Source of the DNA: Ophiostoma sp. CBS 140.51
Lineage: Eukaryota; Ascomycota; Sordariomycetes; Ophiostomatales; Ophiostomataceae
NCBI GenBank assembly: GCA_029298735.1
Contig: JANSLP010000341.1
Location: 1-33,666, forward strand
Direction of reading: 5' to 3'
Length of the DNA: 33,666 nucleotides
Under the pieces are notes generated by a model, which saw only the letters and a program-made list of their open reading frames with translations, was not told where the DNA came from and did not search any database. Positions 19,107 to 28,664 of the stretch are shown here, one piece after another; within the stretch, counting starts at the first letter, position 1, and each line of letters starts with the position of its first letter. Made by a program: the position numbers and the translations under genes.

Positions 19107-21707
19107 ATGTCTTCACGACAGACACTCCGGCACGGCTGCACAACAGCACAGATACACGGCGGCGCAAGATGGGCTCGGCCAAGGATACCAGCGGCCGGGC
19201 ACCGCCTGCCAATTTACACCCGTCGCTTCGCTTCGTCGCTCGGCGGACAATCGAAAGCAGGCAGCTCAAGCTCGGCTAGAGCTACAGCTACGGCTGCAGC
19301 TTCAATTCTGGCTTTGGGCGGTCTTGCCATCTTCTCCCTCTTGCCGCGCGACCGGCATATGCGCCTCGACGCTCCTCTTCCTCCACAAAACGAGAAATCG
19401 AACAAAAAGAGCCAGCAGCCGGCATGGGCGCAAAATGGCAAAGATGACGCCCCTGGCAACCCCGACGACAAGACCGGCGAGAGCACAATAGCTGGTGTCG
19501 GCAACTGGTTTCGCGAGACTGCCGACATTGAATGGGCTGCCATCCCGGACCGCATTGCCGGCATGATCCTCCCCGAATGGTCCAAGATGTTGCCCGGCTT
19601 CACGCGCAAGATGCAGCGCGAGCTCGACGCCGTGCCCGGGTCTTTGGCCGACGAGATCTGGCGCGAGGCCCGCGACCCGACCATCCACCCAGAAGTCCAG
19701 TTTGCCGCCCGCGTGCGCGTGTCCGACGACCTGTGCAACGAAGAAAAGGCGTTTCGCAAGCACCGGAAACCTGTAACGGCCGCCGCGCTCGCCAAATACC
19801 TCGACATCCCCGTCAGCGAAGTGCATCCAGACGATGTGCCTGTGATTGCTCTTTGTGGATCGGGTGGTGGCCTTCGTGCGCTCGTCGCCGGTACGGGGTC
19901 GCTGATGGCGGCCGGCGAGTCGGGTTTATTTGATTGTGTGACTTACATGGCCGGCGTCAGTGGTTCGTGCTGGCTGCAGACACTGTACTTTTCATCGTTT
20001 ACGCAGCAGAACTTTAACCGTGTGGCCGAGCACTTGAAGTCGCGTCTGGGCGTGCACATTGCGCACCCACCCGAACTGTTTAACCTGTTGACGACCGCAC
20101 CGACGAACAAGTACCTGCTGAGCGGCCCCGTTGAGCGATACAAGGCCGACCCGACCACCAAGTTTGGCCTTGTTGACATCTACGGCACGCTGTTGGCGGC
20201 TCGTCTACTTGTGCCGCGCGGCGAGCTTAACGTCAGCCCGCTGGACTACAAGATTTCGAGCCAGCGACGGCACCTGACGCGGGGCCAGAACCCCATGCCC
20301 ATCTACACGGCCGTGCGGCACGAGATCCCCGGGCTCGAAGAGGACGGCATCAAGGACGACGAGACGTCCAAATCGACGTCGGTCGAGGAGGCTAAGAAGG
20401 AGGCTTGGTTCCAGTGGTTCGAGATCACGCCCTACGAGTTCTTCTGTGAAGAATTTGCCGCCGGTATTCCCACCTGGGCCATGGGCCGCAACTTTTACAA
20501 GGGCCAGGACGTGCCGCTGCCGGCACCCAACGGCAAGGGCGACTACCACCTGCCCGAGGTGCGCACGCCGCTCATGCTGGGCATTTTTGGCAGCGCCTTT
20601 TGTGCCACTCTGAGCCATTACTACAAGGAGATCCGCCCCGTCGTGCAGAGCCTGAACGGCATGTCCGGTCTCGACGAGATGATTTGGGGCCGCAACGACG
20701 ACTTGAGCAAGGTCCACCCGATCGAGCCGGCGTCGATGCCCAACCCTGTGTATGGCATGCACAAGAACCAGCTGCCCGACACAGTGCCGGCCGGTCTCTT
20801 TGCACGCAAGCACATCCAGCTCATGGACGCCGGCATGTCCAACAACCTGCCTTTGTACCCGTTCTTACGTCCCGGTCGCGGCGTCGAGGTGGTTGTCGTC
20901 TTTGATGCGTCGGCCGACATCCAAAAGGACAACTGGCTGTGTGTAGCGGACGGTTATGCCCGTCGGCGTGGTGTCAAGGGCTGGCCTGTCGGTGTCGGTT
21001 GGCCGCCGGCGGATGACCCGCCAGAGAAGACAGCCCAAGAGCTCAAGGACGCGGGCGCAACGTCCAAGGAAACACCAGACGACAAGATTGAACAGGCCAA
21101 GGCCGACCAGGCAGCCCACCAGAAGGAGGACAAGACGGCTATTCCCAAGCCAAACGACAAGAAGAAGGGCGGCAAGGACAAAGACGGCAAGGACAAGAAG
21201 GTTTCGACCGAGGCTGCCAATGCCAAGCAGACGGCAAAGGAGCTCGGCTACTGCACGGTGTGGGTGGGCTCGACAGAAGAAAAGGTGTCGACCGCCAAGG
21301 AAGCCGCCGAGACGGAGGCCGCCGAAAATGGCAACGGTGGAAGCAGAAGCAAAAAGGTCGAGATGGCACCGCCCATTGACGAGTCAACGCACTGGCGGCT
21401 GACGGCGCCCGATGCCGGCCTGACGCTCGTGTACCTCCCCTACCTGGCCAACGAAAAGAAGGTGCCCGGCGTCAACCCGGCGACGAGCGATTTCATGAGC
21501 ACATGGAATTTTGTGTACGAGCCGCAAGAAGTCGACAAGGCAGTGGCCCTCGCACGGGCCAACTTTGACGAAGGCGCCGACCAGATCAAGGCGACAGTGC
21601 GTGCCGTCTACGAGCGCAAGAAGCAGATGCGGCAGGCAGCCGAGGAGCGGATGAAGAAGGAGCGGCTGCGGCGGCTGGTCAAGCGGGAGGGCAACCATTT
21701 TGACTAA
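19107..21707 (+). CDS. Cytosolic phospholipase A2-like lipase, probably mitochondrial
   Basis: A single open frame of 866 aa with no introns. The cPLA2/lysophospholipase catalytic domain runs from about residue 240 to 620. Visible catalytic features are the glycine-rich oxyanion loop GSGGGLR (Arg about 257), the nucleophile elbow GVSGSCW (Ser about 285) and the catalytic Asp in LMDAGMSNNLPLYP (Asp about 574). This is the Ser-Asp dyad of group IV PLA2, which cleaves fatty acids from glycerophospholipids. Residues 1-50 are basic and Ala/Ser/Arg-rich, followed by one hydrophobic segment (about 60-79), suggesting mitochondrial import with membrane anchoring. Aspergillus PlaA, a fungal member of this family, has been reported in mitochondria. 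A Lys/Asp-rich, charged low-complexity insert (about 645-720) interrupts the C-terminal part before a final conserved block (HWRLTAPDAGLTLVYLPY). No C2 calcium-binding domain is seen. It converges with the mL44 gene, 168 bp apart. Confidence 0.88.
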   Translation: MSSRQTLRHGCTTAQIHGGARWARPRIPAAGHRLPIYTRRFASSLGGQSKAGSSSSARATATAAASILALGGLAIFSLLPRDRHMRLDAPLPPQNEKSNKKSQQPAWAQNGKDDAPGNPDDKTGESTIAGVGNWFRETADIEWAAIPDRIAGMILPEWSKMLPGFTRKMQRELDAVPGSLADEIWREARDPTIHPEVQFAARVRVSDDLCNEEKAFRKHRKPVTAAALAKYLDIPVSEVHPDDVPVIALCGSGGGLRALVAGTGSLMAAGESGLFDCVTYMAGVSGSCWLQTLYFSSFTQQNFNRVAEHLKSRLGVHIAHPPELFNLLTTAPTNKYLLSGPVERYKADPTTKFGLVDIYGTLLAARLLVPRGELNVSPLDYKISSQRRHLTRGQNPMPIYTAVRHEIPGLEEDGIKDDETSKSTSVEEAKKEAWFQWFEITPYEFFCEEFAAGIPTWAMGRNFYKGQDVPLPAPNGKGDYHLPEVRTPLMLGIFGSAFCATLSHYYKEIRPVVQSLNGMSGLDEMIWGRNDDLSKVHPIEPASMPNPVYGMHKNQLPDTVPAGLFARKHIQLMDAGMSNNLPLYPFLRPGRGVEVVVVFDASADIQKDNWLCVADGYARRRGVKGWPVGVGWPPADDPPEKTAQELKDAGATSKETPDDKIEQAKADQAAHQKEDKTAIPKPNDKKKGGKDKDGKDKKVSTEAANAKQTAKELGYCTVWVGSTEEKVSTAKEAAETEAAENGNGGSRSKKVEMAPPIDESTHWRLTAPDAGLTLVYLPYLANEKKVPGVNPATSDFMSTWNFVYEPQEVDKAVALARANFDEGADQIKATVRAVYERKKQMRQAAEERMKKERLRRLVKREGNHFD

Positions 21708-21875
21708 TTTCAAGAGCGAGAGCGAAAGCAATCAAAGGCGTCAAGCAATGTTAAATGTTATGTAATGTATTCATAGTAGTTTTGTGGTAATAGTACAAAT
21801 AGATGTATGCTCCCATCGCCCTTTCTTTTGATTTAAATGTCCTTTTATACAACTCAAGTCTCCAAACGTCCGTAT

Positions 21876-23372
21876 CTACAAGATCTCGCCAATGTCCACA
21901 TACACAGGCTCCCACGGCGCCACATCCTCCAGCAGCGTGTCACTCGGCACCCGCACGTTCTCGCCGGGGCTGTACAGGTACCACGACTTGAGCGCGTTCA
22001 TCGCCGCCTTTTGGCGCGCCATGTCCAGGCTCGCACCTGCACCCTCGCCCAGCTTGTCCGCACCACTGTAGATGCCCACCACAAACACGGGCGTGCGCGA
22101 CATGCGGCCCGTCTCCGACTCGAGACGCGCGACGGGCGGCTCAAAGTTCTCGCGTGCGCACAGGTACGTCAGCTCGCGCGTCGGCAGCTTGAAGCGGAAC
22201 AGCGACTCAAGGTCGAGCTGGCGCGACAGCACGTGTGCACGCACAAACGAGCGGACCGCCTCGCGGCCGCAGTGGGCATAGACGGCACCAACAACGGCAC
22301 GCACCGCGTTGGCGTGGGCCTCGTTGGAAAGCCGCGTCTTGACAACGGCGTTCATGCTGCCGCCGAGCTCGGTCGCGGAGGCGTCGAAATCCGCAGGAAC
22401 CTCGCCAGATTCCTCGGCTGACGCCTCGCCATCCTCCATAACATCACCAAAGTCGTCGTCAAATACGATACGGCTGCTGATACCATGGCGCCACTTGTAC
22501 TTCTTCAAGTGCTTGGCCTCCTTGCGCTGGTAGCCCCACCGGCCAATGCGGTGACGGTCGGCCAGCAGTGAGTACTGCAGCAGACCCGGGTCGACCTCGG
22601 CGCCCGGTGCCGCCGCCTGCTCAACACCCCACTGCCGTGCCACATCGGCGAGCGCCTGCGGGCCCGCGAAAGCCTTGAGGGCGCCATGCAGAATGACCAT
22701 GGGCAGGCGCGGGTACTTGACCATGAGCCACTCGGTGACGTGGAAGTGCATCATCGAGACACCCAGGTAGGCCAGATTCGAGTTGTTGAAGCGCGGGCTG
22801 GGGTCGGCCGAGGCATCGACAAGGGTGCGGGCCAGCGTCTCGAGCGGCAGGCGCTGCGACAGGCCCAGACGGGCGTGCAGAGCGGCCAGCTTGGCGGATT
22901 GACGGGCGCGCGCGGGGAGCGGCGAGGGGTAGGCCGGGGCCGTGGCCGCATCGGGGGCCAGCTCGGGGAAGCGGGGGTTGACGCTGGGGCCGAGGCCAGG
23001 GGTGATGGTCTCGCTGATGGCCTCGGTGCTCATAAAGGTGCCCTTTGAGCGGCCACCAAAGGCACCGTAGGGTGATGTGAAGGCGCCATTGCTATTGCTG
23101 TTGTCTATCGAGGAGGCAGAGGCTGATGTGGATTGTTGCCTTGCTGCTGCTGGGCTGCACGAGGCGGAGAGGCTGAAGGAAGAAGGGCGGGAGGATGTCG
23201 ATGTCAATGTCAATGACGACGAGGATGATGAAGATGTGAAGGTGGTCGCAGCAACGGCAGAGCGTGGTGCCAGGGCCGAGGCGGAAGAGTGAAATGCGCA
23301 CGAGGACAGAGGCCGGGTAGCGACTGGCGGCAGCAATTGCCCTGCGAGTCTCTGCACCCGCACTCTCTTCAT
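21876..23372 (-). CDS. MRPL3: Mitochondrial large-subunit ribosomal protein mL44 (MRPL3-type)
   Basis: Intronless, 498 aa. Residues 1-85 are Ser/Ala/Arg-rich with few acidic residues, a typical long fungal mitochondrial presequence. An RNase III-like fold follows (about 157-380), and a double-stranded RNA-binding domain near the C-terminus (about 390-465), ending with ARQKAAMNALKSWYLY. In the RNase III signature the sequence is FNNSNLAYLGVSMM, so the acidic catalytic residues of the active enzymes are missing; the domain should bind RNA rather than cut it. This matches mL44/MRPL3 of the mitochondrial large ribosomal subunit. An acidic stretch (about 305-335) is inserted. The gene is divergent from a respiratory-complex gene across a 410-bp shared promoter, which fits co-expression of mitochondrial functions. 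Confidence 0.9.
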   Translation of the reverse strand: MKRVRVQRLAGQLLPPVATRPLSSCAFHSSASALAPRSAVAATTFTSSSSSSSLTLTSTSSRPSSFSLSASCSPAAARQQSTSASASSIDNSNSNGAFTSPYGAFGGRSKGTFMSTEAISETITPGLGPSVNPRFPELAPDAATAPAYPSPLPARARQSAKLAALHARLGLSQRLPLETLARTLVDASADPSPRFNNSNLAYLGVSMMHFHVTEWLMVKYPRLPMVILHGALKAFAGPQALADVARQWGVEQAAAPGAEVDPGLLQYSLLADRHRIGRWGYQRKEAKHLKKYKWRHGISSRIVFDDDFGDVMEDGEASAEESGEVPADFDASATELGGSMNAVVKTRLSNEAHANAVRAVVGAVYAHCGREAVRSFVRAHVLSRQLDLESLFRFKLPTRELTYLCARENFEPPVARLESETGRMSRTPVFVVGIYSGADKLGEGAGASLDMARQKAAMNALKSWYLYSPGENVRVPSDTLLEDVAPWEPVYVDIGEIL

Positions 23373-23782
23373 CGTGTGAAAGTCGACTGTCAGGTGTCTA
23401 CTTTCGGTGGGAGACGCGGAATCGGGCGGCGTGTGGACGTTGTTGCGGGTAATTGGGCACTGGGCTTGTCGTCACGCGAGGAAAGGAGCGGTTTGGAGTG
23501 AAGCTCTGGCGATTTTTTTTTCATCGCCAAAAGCCCAGCAAAGTCGGCTCCCGAAATTCTGGCCAATGAGAGACCCGTGTGTCGGTCCATATTTGTGGAG
23601 ATTCTCAAGATTATGTAAGTTTGGTCTCTCTAGCCAATAGAGCGCTGCTGATTCTTGAAAGTGGGCCTGGAGAGAGTGAAAAGCAACTTGGAAAAGCGTC
23701 TGGCCGACGTCAACCAGATTCGACTTCCGTCCACGACAACCCCTCTACATCCTTCCACACATCTCGCCTCTCTACAATCACA
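23373..23782. promoter_or_regulatory. Bidirectional promoter with three CCAAT boxes
   Basis: The 410 bp between divergent mL44 and complex I genes contain CCAAT at 23563-23567 and 23633-23637 and an inverted copy (ATTGG) at 23452-23456. CCAAT is bound by the fungal HAP complex, which controls respiratory genes in yeast and iron and redox genes in moulds. No other gene is present. Confidence 0.5.
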
Positions 23783-24488
23783 ATGGTATGTTGTTTTTCT
23801 GCTGTTTTCTGATGCGTTTGCGACCCAATTGACCATACTGACTCGTTGTGCGCGTAGGGTGGCGGTCCGAGAGTTCCGTAAGACTACCGACTTCCTCGAC
23901 TTCCTTAACGATGCTGCGCTGTACCTGGCTGTGAGCGACGCTGATCCTCCAACGTTGACGCCTTTCAATTGATTCTCCGTACTCGAAGACCTGCCGCGAT
24001 ACCGTCTGGCCACCCACAACCATGCCCGGGCTCGAGCCGGCAGTAGACCGGATTGCGGACGGACGGAGGACAAGACGGAGGACACGACGACGACGGGCGA
24101 GACAGCGAGCGAGCGGACACGGAACCAGCGCAGCATCCGACATGCCTCTGACTTCACGCGTACTAACACACCCGCAGATACCCCAAACACGTCTGGTCGC
24201 CGGCGGGCGGCTGGTACGCTCAGCCCAACAACTGGAAGCGCAACACGGCCATTGCCGGTCTGGCCGTTTTTGGCATCACCGCCATTGTCTGGAAGATTGA
24301 CTCTGAGTTGGAGTACCGCCACAAGATGCCCGAGCCAGGGCGTTTCTTCCCGAGCAGATAGTAGGTCGCCCATGCTCTACCCAAATTGTTTTGTTACTAA
24401 CAACATTAGTTGGAGCAGGCAAATCATCGAGTACGAAAAGGAGCAAAAGGCCAAGGCGGAGGCCGCAGGCACAACGGAGAGCAAGTAG
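23783..24488 (+). CDS. Probable single-pass accessory subunit of mitochondrial complex I
   Basis: Four coding exons: 23783-23785 (the ATG alone), 23858-23877, 24178-24360 and 24410-24488, for a 94-aa protein. Introns are 72, 300 and 49 bp, all GT-AG with CTGAC/CTAAC branch sites. The protein starts MGGGPRVPYPKHVWSPAGG, then one membrane helix (about residues 31-48, NTAIAGLAVFGITAIVW), then a conserved charged tail (RHKMPEPGRFFPSRYWSRQI, about 55-74) and a Lys/Glu/Ala-rich end. From memory this matches small fungal NADH:ubiquinone oxidoreductase accessory subunits of about 10 kDa in the membrane arm (NUUM/NDUFB-like class); the exact subunit name is not certain. It would sit in the inner mitochondrial membrane. 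Intron 2 is unusually long and GC-rich but contains no clear alternative exon. Confidence 0.78.
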
Positions 24489-25470
24489 GGCTCCAATGAT
24501 CAAGGATCGAAGGGTGGGCGTTTGAGGCCCAGGGCCGGCCACGAGCCGGTGTGCACATAACAACCACAGAAACCATATTACCAATAAAAATTATCAAAAC
24601 AACCCGAGAGATCGAGCGAGATCTAAGCGAAGATGTGATCACGACCAGCAAGGCAGACTTGCAGGATCATCAGACGACGGCAAACGCCACCTTTTTCACA
24701 TGGTATAATCAGCGTCACGATGTCCCTCGGTGGCAGCTGCCGGAAAAACAGCAAAAGGGGCAATGCAGGGCCGAATCAGGGCCGATGTAGGTACGGAATG
24801 TGGCTTGATCTAAACCATGATGACGGCTCCGTGCATATTGGCGAGCATCTCTTGGTGACGGGGGAAACAGGACGCTGACTACCGGCTTGTCTGTTTTTTT
24901 TCTTTTTTTCAAGGGATGCTTGCTGGCGGCGGCGGTGAGGTTGAAAGTCTCGGCGTGTTTGAAGCTTTACATTTGTGGAAGAAATAACCCAAAAGGTTTT
25001 TTGAAACAATGCACCCGTCATCGCCCGTCATCGCCCGTCATCGCCCACCATCGCCCATCATCCGATTCCCGACAGATTAGGAAGGACATCAAAGGGGGAA
25101 TAGACAAAGGAGGCAGCGGGCCCCCGTAGAAAATTAAAGTGTGCACGGTAATATATGCCATTCATGTGCGGGTGAGTGGCGGAAGAGTGTCTCTGCCTGT
25201 TCCTTGACTGTGCCTTTTGATATTTCTTGACAGTACCGGTATTGTGGTCCATTCTGTGAGACGGCGAACTTGGCACGACGCCGGGACTTGAACCGTGCAC
25301 TCGGGCAGGATCTCGGGGATCACTCTGGGGGGATTTGGGCCAGGGGGGTGTGAACGTCCGCGTCCCCGGCGAATCTAGACGAAAGAATCTAGACAACAAG
25401 CCTTGTTCAATTCGCTTGTTTTTGTCTGCCGGTAGATGACTTGCCCCTTCTCTTTCTCTCTCCACCGTTA
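24489..25470. other. Intergenic, with poly(A) signal and a short tandem repeat
   Basis: AATAAA at 24583-24588, 95 nt after the complex I subunit stop, is a plausible poly(A) signal. A minisatellite lies at 25011-25060. A stretch at 25264-25310 resembles the 3' half of a tRNA on the minus strand but lacks a matching 5' half. No coding gene is supported. Confidence 0.5.
25011..25060. repeat. 10-bp tandem repeat, five copies
   Basis: Unit TCGCCCGTCA: copies at 25011 (GCACCCGTCA), 25021, 25031, 25041 (TCGCCCACCA) and 25051 (TCGCCCATCA). The middle two are identical; the outer ones differ by one or two bases. Confidence 0.85.
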
Positions 25471-27990
25471 GCTACGTCAAGCTTTGACACACCCTTACTC
25501 TCGCTTCAACGAAGCGGAAGGATGAGGCCCAGGAGGCCCAGCAGACCCAACAGGCATCAGGTAGAAAAGCAGGCCATTGCATGCCACGCAGCGATGTGAA
25601 AAAAATACGACTACGGAGGTCTCCGCTATCAACCTCTTCCCGGTTGTGGAAGCGTTGGGAGAAGGCATCGAACAATGGAGGAACAATGGAAAGAATGCAT
25701 CCTTCCTCTCTAGGGTAGTCGTGAAGAGTAAGAAGAACAAGCAATGGGTGCCGTCCCTGCAAGGCTGGCCGTTGTTTTTGCTCTCTTTCTGATTGAAAAA
25801 GGAAAATATACCAAGCTTGGAGAGAAATGCGTTGCCGATTCGGACCGACTTTATTTTTCTGTTGGTGCGTTTTTTCTCATAACTTTTTAAACGTCTACTT
25901 CCTTCTCAGCCTTCCCAAAGAAGAGTTTGTCCGCTGTCCGCTTCGGAGTTGATACTCCACAGGCGGTGTGATTTTTTTGCTCTCACTGAGTTTTATTCTC
26001 ATTCAATCTTGTCATGATGCTTCTAGCAAGGATCTCGCCGACCTGTTTGCTTGGCAACTTCATAAACCTTCAATTTTCGTCTTTATTTCACACTTTTAAC
26101 TCTCACAGTCTAGATGCGTCAGATTTTTCTTCAATTGCCGGGACCGTGAGATGGCCATCCGGGACGGTGGTGCAGTGTGCGTGCAGTGTGCAAGCCAAGT
26201 CTTTCGTCTTATTCCTGCCTCACTGTGGAAAATACCCTGGAGTTCGCCGCATGAAACGGTCCAGCGTGACGTTACGGTCAGCAGCCGCAAGCTGCATATC
26301 ACTGTGCTGCAGGTGCACAAAGTGTGTAAGTTGGGTGTGTAATAGCAAACCTCTTTCCGCTATGGAGAAATTCGAAAGGTTCAATGTTCCCAACGACAAC
26401 GCGGAATGTCGTCCGTGTCAAAGCTTCTTGAAGAGTGGTCAAAGCTTTTGTTGTTGGAAACGAAAAATTACAATGATTTATCTCAAAAAAATGTGACAAT
26501 TTAGGAAGGCCATGAATCAAAGGCCGAATTTACAGATACCGGCCATTGTAGGTTGAATTTTAAACGAATTCACAACACGAGGTCAACATCCCACATTGAC
26601 TGTAAACAACGTAAATCAGACTTACGACTTTTGTTTCGAACACGTTGAGACAACGATCATGATAACGTCCTTTCCCCATCTTTTTTGAGCGGCCTCCGAG
26701 AGCTGGACACCCAGAGACCCAAAACAAGGCAATTATACAGGGAAATGGCCGTACTCTCCGGAGTATTGTTTCTGAAAATAAACCAAATATTTGTACAAAA
26801 TGCAGACATTGCGTCAAACGATCGTCACAGCCATCAGCCCTACGGGGGCTCCTTGACATGAGTCTACTGATTGACAGTACAAGTCAACGAATCATTCGGC
26901 CCGGATCATCATGAGGTCAAGAGAACGACAAGAGATGTGGACACAAGCCACCACAAGACAAGCTCACCAAGACACGCCCTAGACACGCCCAAGAGCGCAT
27001 ACACGGGAAGCGTCCAAGCCTCGCCAGCGATCCAATACTTTCGGCAGCGTCCGATGTGTGAGAGAATGGACAAGAAAGAGGTAAGGTTCTCATTGCGTTC
27101 TCACCCTCAGATCATTCCTTTGCATACACTTTGGTAAAGTTCAGCCGCAAGCATCGTGGCGTCTTTGTGTGGTCATCGTTTGTAGTCATCCAAGTGGTCG
27201 TTCTTGGTATTGTTACTGAGTATGTGTGCCTCAGCCTCTTTTCCAGCCCAGATCCACGTGAGGGGTGTATGTTCTGATTCCCTTCATCTTCCCCTGTCAG
27301 CCAGAGGGCGGTCTGTGGCCCAGCGTAGTATTTTGTGTCGTTTTCGTTATGAGATCTGGACACTGTTGTCGGGACCGCACAATTTTTATTTTGTTTGGTT
27401 GCTTTTGATTCTCCCTCTCACTCTTCAACCCTACGATGCACGTATCTCGATGTCTCCCGGCAGCTCTGATTGGCTGGGATGCAGCTGAAAATGCTTGTCC
27501 TGCAGAAATTCACTGCAAAAGACTGCAGAGACCGGACCCGGTGGTATGGACTAACGGCAGTACAGCCTCCTTTAGCTTCCTTCTTGTTTGGGGAAGGTGA
27601 TGTCCATAGAAAATGAATGGCAGACAACGTCTTCGGCAAGCCGTAAAACAACAATTGTTCAGAAAAGCGGCACTGTTTTGTTGTTGCGCAACATCGGTTG
27701 GACACAGGTCGGCTAAACCACAGCAGGTCAGTTGAGGCGCAGACACAACTCCCGACGCGGACAAGAATGGGGAGAATAAATCAGACTTCGACATAGGATC
27801 CGAATAGAGTCAATAAAATCAAAATACGTCGTAGAGACAAGCCACCAAATTGTAAAGACCGGATGAAAAAACAACAATGAAAATGCTGTCCACAAACGAT
27901 AACGAGAGGCTATCGAAAAGAGGTTGGAGTTCTCCGTAGAATAAAGTTGGCGTTGGAGACAAGACTTTCAAGGCCCGCCCTGTCTAAAAA
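25471..27990. other. Gene-poor intergenic stretch
   Basis: I see no recognisable protein, RNA gene or transposon end. The longest frame (plus, 26014-26496, 160 codons) is Cys/Ser-rich, has no domain and is matched by overlapping frames on the other strand. A/T content is higher than in the genic part. An AGACACGCCC pair lies near 26970-26990. Confidence 0.45.
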
Positions 27991-28627
27991 TGTCTAAAAA
28001 TAGCCCCCAAAAGTTCGTAAAGCCATTGTTTGTTTCTCGTTTCTGGCCTGGACTGTGGCGCTAAGCTTCTTTCCAAAGCGTCTACAATCAACTTACAGTT
28101 GCTTTTTTCCTCTTTTTTCCCTCTTTTTGTCCCCCTTTGTGTTCCTTTTGTGTTCCTTTTGTGCCTTTTGTGTCCCCTCTCTCCTCCCACTATTTTTTAC
28201 TTCCCGAATCCCTCACCGTCGGTTCCTGACGATCCCTCCTCGTATTGGCATATCTCTCCCTCCTTCTTGCCTTGTTTTTTTTTGGGCCTTGCTTGAGGTC
28301 GTGTCGTTCGTTGTCGTTCGTCGTCTTTTGTGATCTTTTATGGACTCCAATAGACATTTGTGGATTTATGGATTCTCATCGACTTTATCGTCCATCGTCT
28401 CCGCTTCCCCAGCCTTTTGATTTTCGTATACGAAGTTTTCCAGTTTCAGGTCGCGTCTGTCGCGACTCTGTTTTGAGATTTTTGGGGCTTTTTGCTCCGT
28501 TGCTCGCGCCTAGTTCGGCAGATACACTCGTACGGAGCCCTACGAGTACTTTCGTACCTTACCAGGGTACCAGGGTGTGGTCCTCTACACGTTTATGCCA
28601 TGATCCTCGGCTCGTGTTGTCAAGACT

Positions 28628-28664
28628 CAACTCGAAGTTCCAACTCAAGTTCCAACTTAAGTTC
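28628..28664. repeat. Three tandem 12-13-bp near-palindromic units
   Basis: CAACTCGAAGTTC, CAACTCAAGTTC and CAACTTAAGTTC follow each other directly. The last contains the perfect palindrome AACTTAAGTT; the others are imperfect versions. Confidence 0.75.

Noticed and set aside
19214..19826. Long minus-strand frames opposite the phospholipase gene
   Set aside because: Mirror frames caused by G/C-rich third codon positions of the true plus-strand gene.
25011..25060. CRISPR-like array
   Set aside because: The 10-bp units are contiguous with no spacers, so this is a minisatellite; CRISPR is not expected in fungi.
25262..25312. tRNA-like 3' half on the minus strand (GGTTCAAGTCCC with a CGTCGTGCCA end)
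   Set aside because: The T-stem does not pair well and no complementary 5' acceptor strand or anticodon arm is found within tRNA distance. At best it is a tRNA relic.
26014..26496. 160-codon plus-strand frame rich in Cys and Ser
   Set aside because: No domain, no regular Cys spacing, no signal peptide of convincing form, no splice or promoter support.
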